Assembly (NCBI GenBank): GCA_000681355.2
Contig: JJNX02000001.1
Coordinates: forward strand, 55,611 to 119,610
From: Peptococcaceae bacterium SCADC1_2_3
Lineage (GTDB): Bacteria > Bacillota > Desulfotomaculia > Desulfotomaculales > Nap2-2B
DNA: 64,000 bases
Reading direction: 5' to 3'
A program made the position numbers and the translations under genes. Positions 44,916 to 53,603 of the stretch are shown in pieces. The notes beneath the pieces are model-generated. The model was given only the letters and a program-made list of their open reading frames with translations, had not been told where the DNA came from and did no database searches. Every line of letters starts with the position of its first letter. Position 1 is the first letter of the stretch.

Positions 44916-45794
44916 TTACCGTGCGAAATTTAGGGTTGCTTGCCGTATGCCTATCGCATTCTTTAATCTGTTAATAGACAGATTGATAAATTCTGTCTCA
45001 AGTTCCGTTCCCACAAACTTCCGATGAGTATTTATTGCAGCTATACCAGTAGTGGAACTGCCTGAAAAAGGATCAAAGATCAAATCGCCTTCGTTTGTTG
45101 ATGCCAGGATGATTCTTTCTAAGAGAGCAATCGGCTTTTGAGTAGGATGTTTTCCAAATTCTTTTTCCTCTCCATTAGGTGCAGTGAAAGACCATACGGA
45201 TTTCATCTGTTTGCCATTATTGATTTCACGCATCTTATCGTAATTGAAACAGTGCTTTGATTTCTCCGTTTTGGCTGCCCAGATTATTGTTTCCGTCGAA
45301 TGGGTAAAATAGCGGCAAGAAAGGTTCGGAGGTGGATTTGGTTTTTCCCAAGTAATGTCATTTAGAATCTTCATTCCCAGTTGTTGCATGGCATAGCCAA
45401 CGGAATGAATTACATGGTGTGTCCCGGACACCCAAATTGTGCCGTTTGGCTTCAAAACTTTCTGGCATCTTGACAACCAAGAGATGTTAAATTCATGATT
45501 GATCTCTGGTCCGTTTGATTTATCCCATTGTCCTTTGTCAACCTTCACCATCTTCCCTGCGTGACAGGTAATGCCGCCATTCGATAGGAAGTATGGCGGG
45601 TCGGCAAAAATCATATCGAACTTACCTTCAGGGAATTTAGCAGTGAGCATATCCATAAATTCAATGCAATTGGCATGATAAAGCCAAATGCCATATTCAT
45701 CATTTCGAAAAACACACTGGTTGGGTGAGTAATCGGAACTCTCCATTACCATCAAAGGAAACATTGGAAAATCTTCTGATGTTTTGTATTTCAT
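44916..45794 (-). CDS. DNA adenine/cytosine-N4 methyltransferase (Type II R-M)
   Basis: A methyltransferase of about 292 residues. It has catalytic DPPY (MIFADPPYF) first and the SAM motif FDPFSGSSTTGIAA near the C-terminus, the beta-class order, with GKHPTQKPIALLERI between. The start chosen is ATG 45794 (MKYKTSEDF), after CAGGAG and five bases beyond the upstream stop; the longer frame to 45908 overlaps the preceding gene. It protects DNA against the adjacent MutH-like enzyme. The target base class (N6-A or N4-C) is not resolved. Confidence 0.88.
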   Translation of the reverse strand: MKYKTSEDFPMFPLMVMESSDYSPNQCVFRNDEYGIWLYHANCIEFMDMLTAKFPEGKFDMIFADPPYFLSNGGITCHAGKMVKVDKGQWDKSNGPEINHEFNISWLSRCQKVLKPNGTIWVSGTHHVIHSVGYAMQQLGMKILNDITWEKPNPPPNLSCRYFTHSTETIIWAAKTEKSKHCFNYDKMREINNGKQMKSVWSFTAPNGEEKEFGKHPTQKPIALLERIILASTNEGDLIFDPFSGSSTTGIAAINTHRKFVGTELETEFINLSINRLKNAIGIRQATLNFAR

Positions 45795-45799
45795 CGGCT

Positions 45800-46393
45800 T
45801 TACTCCTGTTGAGCTATCAGCTTTTGCAGAAGCTCCTTTATGCCTTCCCATGACATGTCCCTTCCTTGACCAGTTGGATAGTTTACATCTTCCTGTCCCC
45901 AAATCCATTTATAGGCTTTCAATAAAGCTTCAGGATTTTCGCCTATCGGATTGTTCAAGCGAATAGCCTGCAATACATCGTCAGGTTCTTCACCTTTGTA
46001 AACCTTTTCAAATGCCTTTAGAATATCAATGGTCGCTATACGATCCGCCCCCGCTTTTTGGGTTAAATCCTCAAGTATCTGCTTATGAGTGATTTGCCAT
46101 AGGCTTTGTTCTGACGGACTATAAATGAAGACGAAAAAATCTTCTTTTCTCATCTTGCCCCATGCTTGTTTTCCCCCAGGCTTTACGATGACTATTTTCC
46201 TGCCATCAGTAATATCCTCTACTTCATATCCCCGATAGGGTATTTCTTCGAGTCTTGCTACAAATTCATTCCTTTCGGCGTTCTTTAACCTCAAACGCTT
46301 AAGATCGATAGAATGATTGTAGATATTTCGCTTTGCCATAGCATTGTCCTTATTTTCCTGTTGGCTAACATTCTTATTGAGTGGATTCTCCAT
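45800..46393 (-). CDS. Hypothetical protein at the head of the R-M operon
   Basis: A 197-residue protein, mixed charged, with a GGKQAWGKMRKEDFFVFIYS segment, a helical region (IDILKAFEKVYKGEEPDDVL) and a C-terminal LLKAYKWIWGQEDVNYPTGQ. I do not recognise the family. It precedes the methyltransferase by five bases and shares its promoter region, which carries a 19-base palindrome. A later Met (MAKRNIYNHS) is an alternative start. It could be a second specificity/nuclease component or a control protein; neither is supported by a motif. Confidence 0.65.
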   Translation of the reverse strand: MENPLNKNVSQQENKDNAMAKRNIYNHSIDLKRLRLKNAERNEFVARLEEIPYRGYEVEDITDGRKIVIVKPGGKQAWGKMRKEDFFVFIYSPSEQSLWQITHKQILEDLTQKAGADRIATIDILKAFEKVYKGEEPDDVLQAIRLNNPIGENPEALLKAYKWIWGQEDVNYPTGQGRDMSWEGIKELLQKLIAQQE

Positions 46394-46417
46394 TTTCCCA
46401 AATACTACTACAGTAAT

Positions 46418-46436
46418 TTTTGTTTGTCAAACAAAA
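46418..46436. promoter_or_regulatory. Palindrome upstream of the R-M operon
   Basis: TTTTGTTTG-T-CAAACAAAA, a perfect nine-base inverted repeat with a one-base centre, 25 bases upstream of the first gene. It is a plausible repressor/activator site controlling R-M expression. The remaining 46437-46741 stretch shows no gene except a 19-codon frame near 46550. Confidence 0.5.
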
Positions 46437-46741
46437 CATCAATAATCGCCTTTCACCATACTTGAAATCCATTTAGCTTCTATGGTAAAGTAGAGAAACA
46501 TGCGGTATAATAAACATATTTAAGTATATTAAGAGGAATCGTGATACTATGAATAATATGTTATCGGCGGCAGTTCAACAGGCGTTTAGTTCATTTCTGA
46601 TAACCATGTAGCAATTAGAAACAGTCCTTGACTTGCCTGGTAAAATATTGATATAAGACTGCCAGACCTTACTTGTCCTGCCTGTTATCTTAAAAGGTTC
46701 ATTGATGCAACACTAAGGGGTGGACTACTTTTCATCTTTAA

Positions 46742-47206
46742 TCAATACACCAGCCCTTGTACAATCTTATGATCAAGAATTCTTTTACGCTCCTTCCAAT
46801 CCGGCATATACACGGTCAAAAATTCATAAAAGTCCTTATTATGTTTGGGATAAAGAAAGTGCGTCAGCTCATGTAAAACAACATAATCAATACAGGGCGG
46901 CGGAGCTTTGTACAAATAGTAATTCAGATTGATTTTGCCGTGCTTTCTAGAACAGCTACCCCAAAGGGTTCTCATTTTTCTAACTCGAAGTGCCGGTTTA
47001 TCAATACCATGTTTAGCAATAACCGGATATAACCCCTCAATAACCACCAAAAAATACGATTTGCTTTGTTTTTGCCACCAGCGCTCAAATTGCTGAAGCA
47101 AAGCAGTATTTAGCTTACTAAAAATACCCCAATAATCTACGATCAGTCCGAAGTCTTTACCGGGGTACACGCGATTGACACGGGTAATGGCCTGCAACAG
47201 TGAGTG
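46742..47206 (-). pseudogene. HsdR/YgjP-type metallopeptidase chimera
   Basis: The first 36 or so residues (LLQAITRVNRVYPGKDFGLI, VDYWGIFSKL) match the helicase end of Type I HsdR. The rest (SYFLVVIEGLYPVIAKHG-type, LRTLWGSCS-type RKMRTLWGSCSRKHGKINLN, VVLHELTHFLYPKHN) is the C-terminal part of a YgjP/WLM zinc metallopeptidase with its HELxH motif. The two belong to adjacent genes of Type I loci, so this is a deletion product. No start codon or HsdR N-terminus precedes it. Confidence 0.75.
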
Positions 47207-47225
47207 TTCTACGTAGCCGCAACTT

Positions 47226-48668
47226 CTACTTCGGAATCTCCTTCCCTCTCCCCAATTGGCCGCCGTTTTGCAGGTACATAGCTAAACGCTTCTCGCGCGC
47301 TCCCGCAATTTGCTGCTGCTGTGTTGCCAGCAGCCATCGCTCCAGTTTCTTGTTCTTGAAAAGCATCCGTAAGAGCGCATTCGCGCCGCCACGAGAGGGG
47401 TAATCAAACATCTTGTTCTCCCTGTGAAACCTGTAGTCCGCCCGTAGCATCATCCCGCTGGTCGCTATCAGATCACGGAACGTCAAGGTGACAGCACGCA
47501 CGGAAAACCGGTCAGCAATCTGCCACCTCTCGTCAAGTGCCCGATCCAAGTCTTCAACCGTCCGGCGCAAGGTGGCCGCAAAACTGGCATCGTCCGCTGC
47601 GCTTTGGATCAGCGCGGCGATACACCGTGTCCCGGTCTTGCCCAGGACACTCCGTAAGTACCAGGCTGCGTTTACTTCCAACGGCCCGCCGCCCGTGGCG
47701 ACTACGAACCCGTACCTGCCCTTCAGCGAGGGATTGTGAGCGATGCCCCAGGTACGGTCAAGGAAAGCCTTCAGGTGGACGTCAACCATGCCGGAGGCAC
47801 AAGTACCGATGTAGACGATGCCATCCACCTGGTGCATACGCTGTTTGAGCGCCTCGTACTCATCCTTGACAACGCAGATACCATCCCCGTTAAAGTCGCA
47901 GAGATAGCAACCCAGACAAGGGCCGACTCTGTGATCCTGCAATTCCACGACCTCTATGTTGTTCCTGGAATAACGGCGGATGGATTCTACAACTGAGGTA
48001 TTGGCCGGGTCCTCCGCCAGCCGGCTGCCGGTAATAACCAGGATCGTTTTGTCTCCGGTTTTTGGGGTTGGAGAACCATCCACGGCGAACCCATGCCCCC
48101 GGTAGGTGGGCGAGAGGTAGTTGCGTTCCACGAGTGAGTAATGTCTGGCAGGGATGTAGCCCTCGGTTAGGGCGCGGTTGATCTGGCCGGCCAAGACGCG
48201 GCAACTGTTTTCTGTTGCCTCCTCATCATCCACGTAACCAAAGAACGGGTTGCCCACGGCCGACACATCCCCGATATAGCCAAACCCCAGTTGCTCGCTG
48301 ACAAAGCGCACCCGGTCAAGGATAAAGTCATCGTGGGCGCGGGCCGAGGTCATTACGGCTGCCGCGATCTTACCGCTGAAGTCGTATCCCTGTGCAAACA
48401 ACTTGTCGAGGAGATACTGCATCTGCACCGGAACGAATAAAACCCACGCGCCGAAGGTCCAGACAACGGCGTCGGCTGCCTGCATCCTCTCCACAATCTT
48501 CAAGAAAGCTGGCCCGGCTTCGCAGGGACCGGTGGATAGTTTTGCCCTGACTACGTCCACGAACTCATAGTCGTGGTCGAGGAAGCGGGTCAGGTACCTG
48601 GCGGTGTGCAGGCTGGCGCTTCGCTTGCCGCGGGGGCTGCCGTGCAGAAATACTACTCTCTGGGTCAT
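47226..48668 (-). CDS. Tandem flavodoxin/NADPH-FMN reductase-like protein
   Basis: A 480-residue protein with two flavodoxin-like domains: one at the N-terminus (VVFLHGSPRGKRSASLHTA, VVWTFGAWVLFVPVQMQYLL) and a second from about residue 205 (TILVITGSRLAEDPANTSV, a CLGCYLCDFNGDGICVVKDE segment typical of NADPH-FMN reductase iron-flavoproteins, VYIGTCASGMVDVHLKAFLD). It likely binds FMN and transfers electrons. The start is ATG 48668 after AAAGAGG. Its GC content is clearly higher than the flanks, suggesting transfer together with the intron/attC region. Confidence 0.75.
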   Translation of the reverse strand: MTQRVVFLHGSPRGKRSASLHTARYLTRFLDHDYEFVDVVRAKLSTGPCEAGPAFLKIVERMQAADAVVWTFGAWVLFVPVQMQYLLDKLFAQGYDFSGKIAAAVMTSARAHDDFILDRVRFVSEQLGFGYIGDVSAVGNPFFGYVDDEEATENSCRVLAGQINRALTEGYIPARHYSLVERNYLSPTYRGHGFAVDGSPTPKTGDKTILVITGSRLAEDPANTSVVESIRRYSRNNIEVVELQDHRVGPCLGCYLCDFNGDGICVVKDEYEALKQRMHQVDGIVYIGTCASGMVDVHLKAFLDRTWGIAHNPSLKGRYGFVVATGGGPLEVNAAWYLRSVLGKTGTRCIAALIQSAADDASFAATLRRTVEDLDRALDERWQIADRFSVRAVTLTFRDLIATSGMMLRADYRFHRENKMFDYPSRGGANALLRMLFKNKKLERWLLATQQQQIAGAREKRLAMYLQNGGQLGRGKEIPK

Positions 48669-48691
48669 TTGTTTTGTTCCTCTTTATCGTG

Positions 48692-48826
48692 TCATTCATT
48701 GAGTTTCAAGGTTTTGGATGGGGTGAGCGGCGGCAGGTTGCGAACCCGCTTAAGGGCTTGTTCGAGCCAGCAAAGTTCGGCTTCGTAGAGCAGTGTGCAA
48801 TACCGCAGTCGAGAGTCATCTGCCAT
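48692..48826 (-). CDS. Short ORF, possible regulator C-terminus
   Basis: A 44-codon frame from ATG 48826 to TGA 48692, 23 bases before the flavoprotein gene. It reads as amphipathic helix (LLYEAELCWLEQALKRVRNL) and resembles the last helices of a PadR/TetR-type regulator. The upstream part would be where the 3' exon of the intron begins, so a longer gene may have been broken. Weakly supported. Confidence 0.3.
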   Translation of the reverse strand: MADDSRLRYCTLLYEAELCWLEQALKRVRNLPPLTPSKTLKLNE

Positions 48827-48889
48827 AGCTCGCGGGCGCGCTCAATGCCGACTCTTTGGTAATTGCGATCAATTGTCTCATCGCGCCTA

Positions 48890-49302
48890 ATCGGGGTAGG
48901 GAGGAGCCTCACGGCTCCCCTCCTCCCACACCACCGTACATACGGGTCACGTATACGGCGGTTCGGTGGATTAAGTATTTTCAGATTTCTCTTCCCTAAA
49001 GCCATCGCCGGCATAAGGGAGGCCTCCCGGGGTAAGACACAGAACTTTCCGTGTGTAAACGCCTGATTTATAAAGCACGCCCCATTTGCGGATGGAGGGC
49101 TTCGCAGTCACGTGCCCGCTCGCCCCGAACATACCACACCTCATATCCGTTTTCCTGTTCGTCACCCCGCACTTTTGGATTGGGCTTCCTCCGGACTCCG
49201 CCTCACGACGACACCCTTGCCCTTCTCCTAACCTTCGTCTCCGCGATTACCTGGTTCGGGGACTTGCACCCCGTTAGTTCCGTACCATGCCCGGCACACA
49301 CG
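48890..49302 (-). ncRNA. Group II intron without reverse transcriptase (group IIC-type)
   Basis: Reading on the minus strand, a GTGTG-like 5' end lies near 49299-49301 and the 3' end GAT at 48892-48890. Domain I elements include GGGGTGCAAGTCCCCGAACC (near 49245-49275). Domain V is visible around 48930-48967 as a hairpin of CCGTA/TACGG with ACCG..GGTGGT, followed by a domain VI-like GAGGGGAGCC/GGCTCCTCC stem. At about 413 nt it lacks the usual RT/maturase ORF. Boundaries are uncertain by about three bases. Splicing would need a maturase in trans. Confidence 0.75.
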
Positions 49303-49375
49303 ACAAAACTCACCGGCATGCAAAAGCAGAGCGAAGCGCCGCTTTTGCATGTCCGCGTTGAGTGAATTGTTAGGC
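49303..49375. other. Integron attC-type recombination site split by the intron
   Basis: Removing the intron joins GCCTA (48885-48889) to ACAAAACTCACCGG (from 49303). This gives R'' GCCTAAC, an inner CATGCAAAAGC/GCTTTTGCATG stem, GCGTTGAGTG and R' GTTAGGC (49369-49375), i.e. an imperfect palindrome of about 78 bases with both GTTRRRY-type cores. The intron sits at TTGT/TAGGC, the attC position used by group IIC-attC introns. No integrase gene or identified cassette gene is in the window. Confidence 0.7.
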
Positions 49376-49616
49376 GAGCATGTGCTGTGCTATGCATAGC
49401 TCCTTTTATATACGCACCCACACCCGAAACCAAGCCAGGACGCTATCGCTTCGTTATCTCTTCGTAAACAAAAAGACAGGAGAAAAACCCTTCTGCCACA
49501 GGCGTCTTTTTGCCTTTTTGCCCATTGACAAGCCGGGCCCTTATAAGGGTTAGGTCTCTAAAGCGTTACTGCATAGACTTCCACAGTAGTATTATACATT
49601 AGTGAAAAAAAAGGCG

Positions 49617-49766
49617 TCAAGCAAGAATCTTCCAAACCCAGAGTTATTTCCCCAAATCACTTTCCGATTAGGCTATGCTAAACCTGAAAAAGAGCGTTCA
49701 CCAAGGCGACCTATAGAGGAAGTAATTGGCCGATTAAATGCTTTGTCATGCAAACAAAATGATTGA
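49617..49766 (+). pseudogene. Nitroreductase C-terminal fragment
   Basis: An open frame ending at TGA 49764-49766 reads LPNPELFPQITFRLGYAKPE followed by RSPRRPIEEVI, the typical C-terminus of nitroreductase-family flavoproteins. No start or FMN-binding N-terminus remains. The rest of 49376-50012 shows no gene. Confidence 0.55.
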
Positions 49767-50012
49767 AGTTACCTCTTACGCTTAAGCTTGCGGGCTTAAA
49801 TATCTATATAGACATAATCACCCAATGTAACCATAAGAGGGTATATTTTGTAGATCAGCCTACCAGAAGAATGGTAAAGTGTCTAGATTAATGAAAAAGG
49901 AAATTATTGAAACTAAGTTATTGCTAAGGCTAAAGATGAAGAAATTGCAATTTTATTGTCAACAGGCAGGTTTTCGTTGTAAAATTAACAAAAATCAAGG
50001 AGGAAGGATAAA

Positions 50013-50309
50013 ATGACTTCAGAGATTAAGACCATAAACTTTGGTGGCATAAATTGCTACCTGGTAAAAACCGGCGATGGTTATATTCTGATCGATACCG
50101 GATGTCCAGCCAAGCGCACAGACATTGAGAAAGAACTTTTAAGCGCGGGCTGCAAGCTTGGGAATCTTAATCTCGTCGTTTTAACCCACGGAGATCATGA
50201 CCATGCCGGCAATTGCGCTTATCTCCAGGATAAATACGGCACAAAAATAGCCATGCATGCTGATGATTCAGGAAGCCTCTCTACAAAGCCGGTGGCGCGG
50301 CTGCCCTGA
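50013..50309 (+). pseudogene. Truncated metallo-beta-lactamase-fold hydrolase
   Basis: The 98-codon frame starts well (ATG after AAGGAGGA) and carries NCYLVKTGDGYILIDTGC and the metal motif LTHGDHDHAG. It then runs out after MHADDSG and stops at 50309, well before the remaining metal ligands. The family is 200 or more residues. Downstream sequence to about 50487 is open in another frame but not recognisable. It is a truncated and likely inactive gene. Confidence 0.7.
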
Positions 50310-50523
50310 TTGTGGCAGTAATTATTCCGATCCAGAGCTTCATCTAGAACCAAACGGATACAAAGAATTTACAAGAGTGAGAATCCCAGCGAAAATGACC
50401 GTAACTTGGAGATTAAAAGAAGGTGATTTTACCTGGCTTAATCTGATAATTTCAGAAATACATTATAACAAGGTTTCAAAAGACTAACTTGAAAGATTTT
50501 ACCATATTATAGTATTTCATTAC

Positions 50524-51483
50524 CTAAAATAACTCTACCTCCAAGCCTGTCCTATGCTTTATGGCCCGTTCGTAAAGATAAGCAGCTAAAGCAATGTCCT
50601 GGATGGCCAGACCGGTGGAATCGAAGACCGTTATTTCGTCTTTGGTCTGCCGGCCAGGAAGTTTTCCGGCAATTACTTCACCTAAGGTGCCGGCTATATC
50701 TTCTTTTATCAAGACTCCTGAGGAAATGGCCACGTTAATTTCACCGGCGTGAGTGGATTGTTTTACGTCATCAACAAATATGCGCGCCTGTTTTAAAATT
50801 TCTATGTCCAGTTCCTGTTTGCCGGACGCGTCTGCCCCTATGGCATTAATATGGGTCCCCGGTCTTATAAAACGTTTTTGGATGATTGGTTTCCTTGCCG
50901 GGGTAAGGGTGCATAGAATATCCGCGCGGCAAGTTTCCTCAAGGAACGTTGTTTTTATTGGGAGATGGGGGAATAGTTGTTTTAATTCAATAGCCTTAGC
51001 CGGATTTATATCGTAGAGATAAATACAATCAAAAGATAATTCTTCGGCTAAAATCTTAATATGGTCGCGGGCCTGAATTCCACAACCAACCATTCCTAAT
51101 GTTTTAGCTTCGGGGTTGGCCAGATAACGGGTGGCCACAGCACTGGCTGCTGCCGTTCGATAGCTGGTTAAAGAGGAGGCTTCCATTATTGCCAGCGGCA
51201 TACCGGTTGCCGGATCGCTATAAATTAAGAGGCCTATTATAGCTGGTAAACCGTAATTTTGTGGATTATGCGGGTAAACACAGACCCATTTTAAACCACA
51301 AGCTCCCTTCAGGTAGGCAGGCATCGCCCGGAAATCACCCTTGTATTCCGGTAAATCCAGGTATACTTTGGGTGGCATAACTGCCTGGCCTGTGGCGTAG
51401 GCACGAAAGCAATCTTCAATGATGGCCGGCAGCTTTTCTATCTCAAGCAAGGATTCCACATCTTTAGAAGAAAGAAGAAGCAT
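50524..51483 (-). CDS. Ornithine cyclodeaminase/mu-crystallin family protein
   Basis: A 319-residue NAD(P)-dependent enzyme with the family markers: PPKVYLDLPEYKGDFRAMPA, ASSLTSYRTAAASAVATRYL (substrate-binding Arg/Lys region), Rossmann LGMVGCGIQARDHI and GTHINAIGADASGKQELD. It could be an ornithine cyclodeaminase, an archaeal-type alanine dehydrogenase or a ketimine reductase; sequence alone does not settle this. It is monocistronic and opposite to the preceding fragments. An AT-rich leader with TTGTTCTATTTTATCA repeated twice (about 51520-51553) lies upstream. Confidence 0.85.
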   Translation of the reverse strand: MLLLSSKDVESLLEIEKLPAIIEDCFRAYATGQAVMPPKVYLDLPEYKGDFRAMPAYLKGACGLKWVCVYPHNPQNYGLPAIIGLLIYSDPATGMPLAIMEASSLTSYRTAAASAVATRYLANPEAKTLGMVGCGIQARDHIKILAEELSFDCIYLYDINPAKAIELKQLFPHLPIKTTFLEETCRADILCTLTPARKPIIQKRFIRPGTHINAIGADASGKQELDIEILKQARIFVDDVKQSTHAGEINVAISSGVLIKEDIAGTLGEVIAGKLPGRQTKDEITVFDSTGLAIQDIALAAYLYERAIKHRTGLEVELF

Positions 51484-51616
51484 TTTTTAAATAAAACCTC
51501 CTTGTGATAATGCTAAGCTTGTTCTATTTTATCAATTGTTCTATTTTATCATAGGAAAGGATGTTTTGAGTAGTTATCCATTTTTATAAATCATTCCTTT
51601 CTAAGCACAAAACTAT

Positions 51617-51668
51617 AATGAAAGTAGTTCTTTCAGATTTTTAATGAAAGTAGTTCTTTCAGATTTTC
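51617..51668 (-). terminator. Tandem duplicated hairpins
   Basis: Two 26-base copies (51617-51642 and 51643-51668), identical except for the last base. Each contains TGAAAG-TAGTT-CTTTCA followed by a T run. They lie between the SafE-like gene end and the OCD gene start and can terminate transcripts from either side; the tandem copy is unusual. Confidence 0.55.
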
Positions 51669-51696
51669 TTCTCCTTATTCTATTTCCAGAAGTTCT

Positions 51697-52311
51697 TTAA
51701 AGCGCGATCAACAAAGTTACTCCCTTCAAAAAGAAAAACGCGCCCGAAAGCAGCGCCGCCATTAAGGCAATAAGACGTAAATCCCGCCACCTTCCCAGGC
51801 AGCCGAGGGGTAGCAGCAAGACAAGAAAAACCGACGTTCCTATAAAGAAACCGCTAAAGAAAAGCATCCCCTTGCCTACGTTTCCGGTACTCAAGGCGTA
51901 TGAAATAGCCAGCAGAATAGGCGGGCAAACATTAATGCCGGTAAGGAAGCCAAAAGCAACCGGGAAGCGAAAAGATCTTTCGCCTGCCCAGCGGCATGCA
52001 GACAGATGCGGCCGCCACCTGGTTAGCACATAAAAGAGAAATAAGATAGACATGATTACCATAGACGCCCCGGTTACGGTTCGGAAGAACGGCCCCTCCA
52101 TCTGCGCACCGATACTGCCGGCCGCCGCCCCGATGACCAGGTAAGCCGCCAGGCGGCCCAGGACCAATTCGCCGATCACCCGTACTCCCTGCAACACTCT
52201 CCCATTCCCCGACATCAACAACGGAACAAGAATCGGTGCACAGTAACCCAGGCAAGAAAGCCCGGTGGATAAACCCAAAAAAGCTCCCTGAAACACAGTT
52301 TTCATCATCAT
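51697..52311 (-). CDS. SafE/DsbD-like transmembrane transport protein
   Basis: A 204-residue protein with six hydrophobic segments. It opens FQGAFLGLSTGLSCLGYCAP, a CxxGYC-P motif near the N-terminus and a second TGINVCPPILLAISYAL half-repeat, as in sulfite exporter TauE/SafE and CcdA/DsbD membrane proteins. The paired Cys residues suggest electron or metal transfer across the membrane. It follows a 32-residue peptide gene and the NapH-like gene; the trio looks like a membrane redox operon. Confidence 0.75.
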   Translation of the reverse strand: MMMKTVFQGAFLGLSTGLSCLGYCAPILVPLLMSGNGRVLQGVRVIGELVLGRLAAYLVIGAAAGSIGAQMEGPFFRTVTGASMVIMSILFLFYVLTRWRPHLSACRWAGERSFRFPVAFGFLTGINVCPPILLAISYALSTGNVGKGMLFFSGFFIGTSVFLVLLLPLGCLGRWRDLRLIALMAALLSGAFFFLKGVTLLIAL

Positions 52312-52314
52312 GTT

Positions 52315-52413
52315 CTACTTTTGTGAACCCAGCACGAGCAAGGCAAAGGCAACAAAAATCATTACGATCATGTAGGCAATAGCCAGTACCGGCCTGATTC
52401 TCTCCCGATTCAT
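52315..52413 (-). CDS. 32-residue single-span membrane peptide
   Basis: ATG 52413 is preceded by GGGAGGAGG, a strong ribosome site. The product opens MNRERIRPV and contains one hydrophobic helix (LAIAYMIVMIFVAFALLVLG). It ends at TAG 52315, three bases before the next start. Its placement between two membrane-protein genes and the good start suggest a small subunit. It is too short for family assignment. Confidence 0.6.
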   Translation of the reverse strand: MNRERIRPVLAIAYMIVMIFVAFALLVLGSQK

Positions 52414-52444
52414 CACAAGCCTCCTCCCTGGCCCAGCTTTTTAG

Positions 52445-53603
52445 TCAAGCAAATCTGATCTCCCCTGTTTGTAGGAAACGTACCAGAGCCATGATAAAAC
52501 CGCTCGTGATCAACAGGTTGAAAACCACAGCCAGGGTAACAAAGACAGGGCGAACACCAATGCCGGTTCCGATCAGGCGATAATCAATTGCCCCTCTGGG
52601 ACAAGCATCCATGCACCTGCCGCACCTAGTGCATTCCATCACCGGCCCGCCCCTCGCCAGCGACTCTCCGGTCATGGCAAAGGACTCACACACCCTGACG
52701 CACGCCCCGCAATCATTGCATTTTTCCCGGTCCACCTTCACCCGGAAAGGGCTTAGGAGCCCGACGACGGTATTAACCGGCAAAAGCGGGCAGATCAGGC
52801 TGCAGTAAAGCCTCTTCTTGGTGAGATATGGTCCCCCAATGAGGAATACCAGACCCCCGCCTACAAAAACGACTGCCGATAACCACTCCAGCGTTGTGTT
52901 TACAGAGGGTGGATCGTAAGCGATGCGCAAGGGACAGAGCCAGGCGCAGTAAAGGGGATATAAAGCGGCCAGGGCGACTAAGATAAGAAACAGCAGAAAG
53001 GCATACGGGAAAAGCCTCCATGGCCGGCTCAGGCCTTTCACCTTTAGATTCGGCTTCCTGGCTGCCGCCGCGCAGGCCTGATCAATCCCGCCGAAAAAAC
53101 AAAGCCAACTGCACCAGCCCCGTCCGAAGAGAAGGGCAAAAGCCAGCCAGAAGATCCCGATGCTGTAAAGCGTTTTTACACTGGCCGGAAAAATCATCTC
53201 CCCCCTGAAAACGAGAGGCAGCGTTACAAAGGGTATGGTAATGGGGCATATCGGCACATCTGCGCTTTCAAACTGCGTTCCGGTCAGGAGGATGCTTCCC
53301 CGGTTGACCTGGTGTTCGAGAGAAAAGGCGACTGTAAAAAATATTACCATAGCGATGAAAAGGATCAGGCGAGCCCGGTTAATCCTTCCCGTCCGGAGAA
53401 TCTGGAAAGTAAACGCCCCGCCAACTACAGCAAAAATGAGACCGGCAGCCAGAGCCTGCGCCCGCCGTACGTCCTCCCCCACTGATAAGAAAAAATAGCA
53501 GGAAGGCCGTAACGCAGGCAGCAATTATTCCAGTGCGTAAAGGCGGACGTAAAAAAACCTTTTCTTTAACCACATTCTCTTTATCAGTTTCCGGCAAATT
53601 CAT
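52445..53603 (-). pseudogene. NapH/CcoG-like 4Fe-4S membrane protein with a frameshift
   Basis: A polyferredoxin-type membrane protein. ATG 53603 opens MNLPETDKENVVKEKVF and a first helix (GIIAACVTAFLLFFLIS), then the frame breaks near 53474-53483 in a C5/G5 tract. The other frame runs from VGEDVRRAQALAAG through FGRGWCSWLCFFGGID (CxxxC), YCAWLCPLRIAY and two 4Fe-4S motifs (CNDCGACVRVCESFA, CTRCGRCMDACPRGA) to 52445. One G fewer joins them into about 385 residues. Electron transfer to a periplasmic or membrane reductase is the family role. The break may be a sequencing error. Confidence 0.7.

Noticed and set aside
46550..46609. Short plus-strand frame with a good AAGAGGA ribosome site
   Set aside because: Nineteen codons without a recognisable feature; it may be the start of a lost gene but cannot be supported.
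48706..49014. 102-residue minus-strand ORF across the intron 3' end
   Set aside because: It spans intron domain V/VI and exon sequence and has arginine/proline-rich composition typical of RNA-structured DNA, not a protein family.
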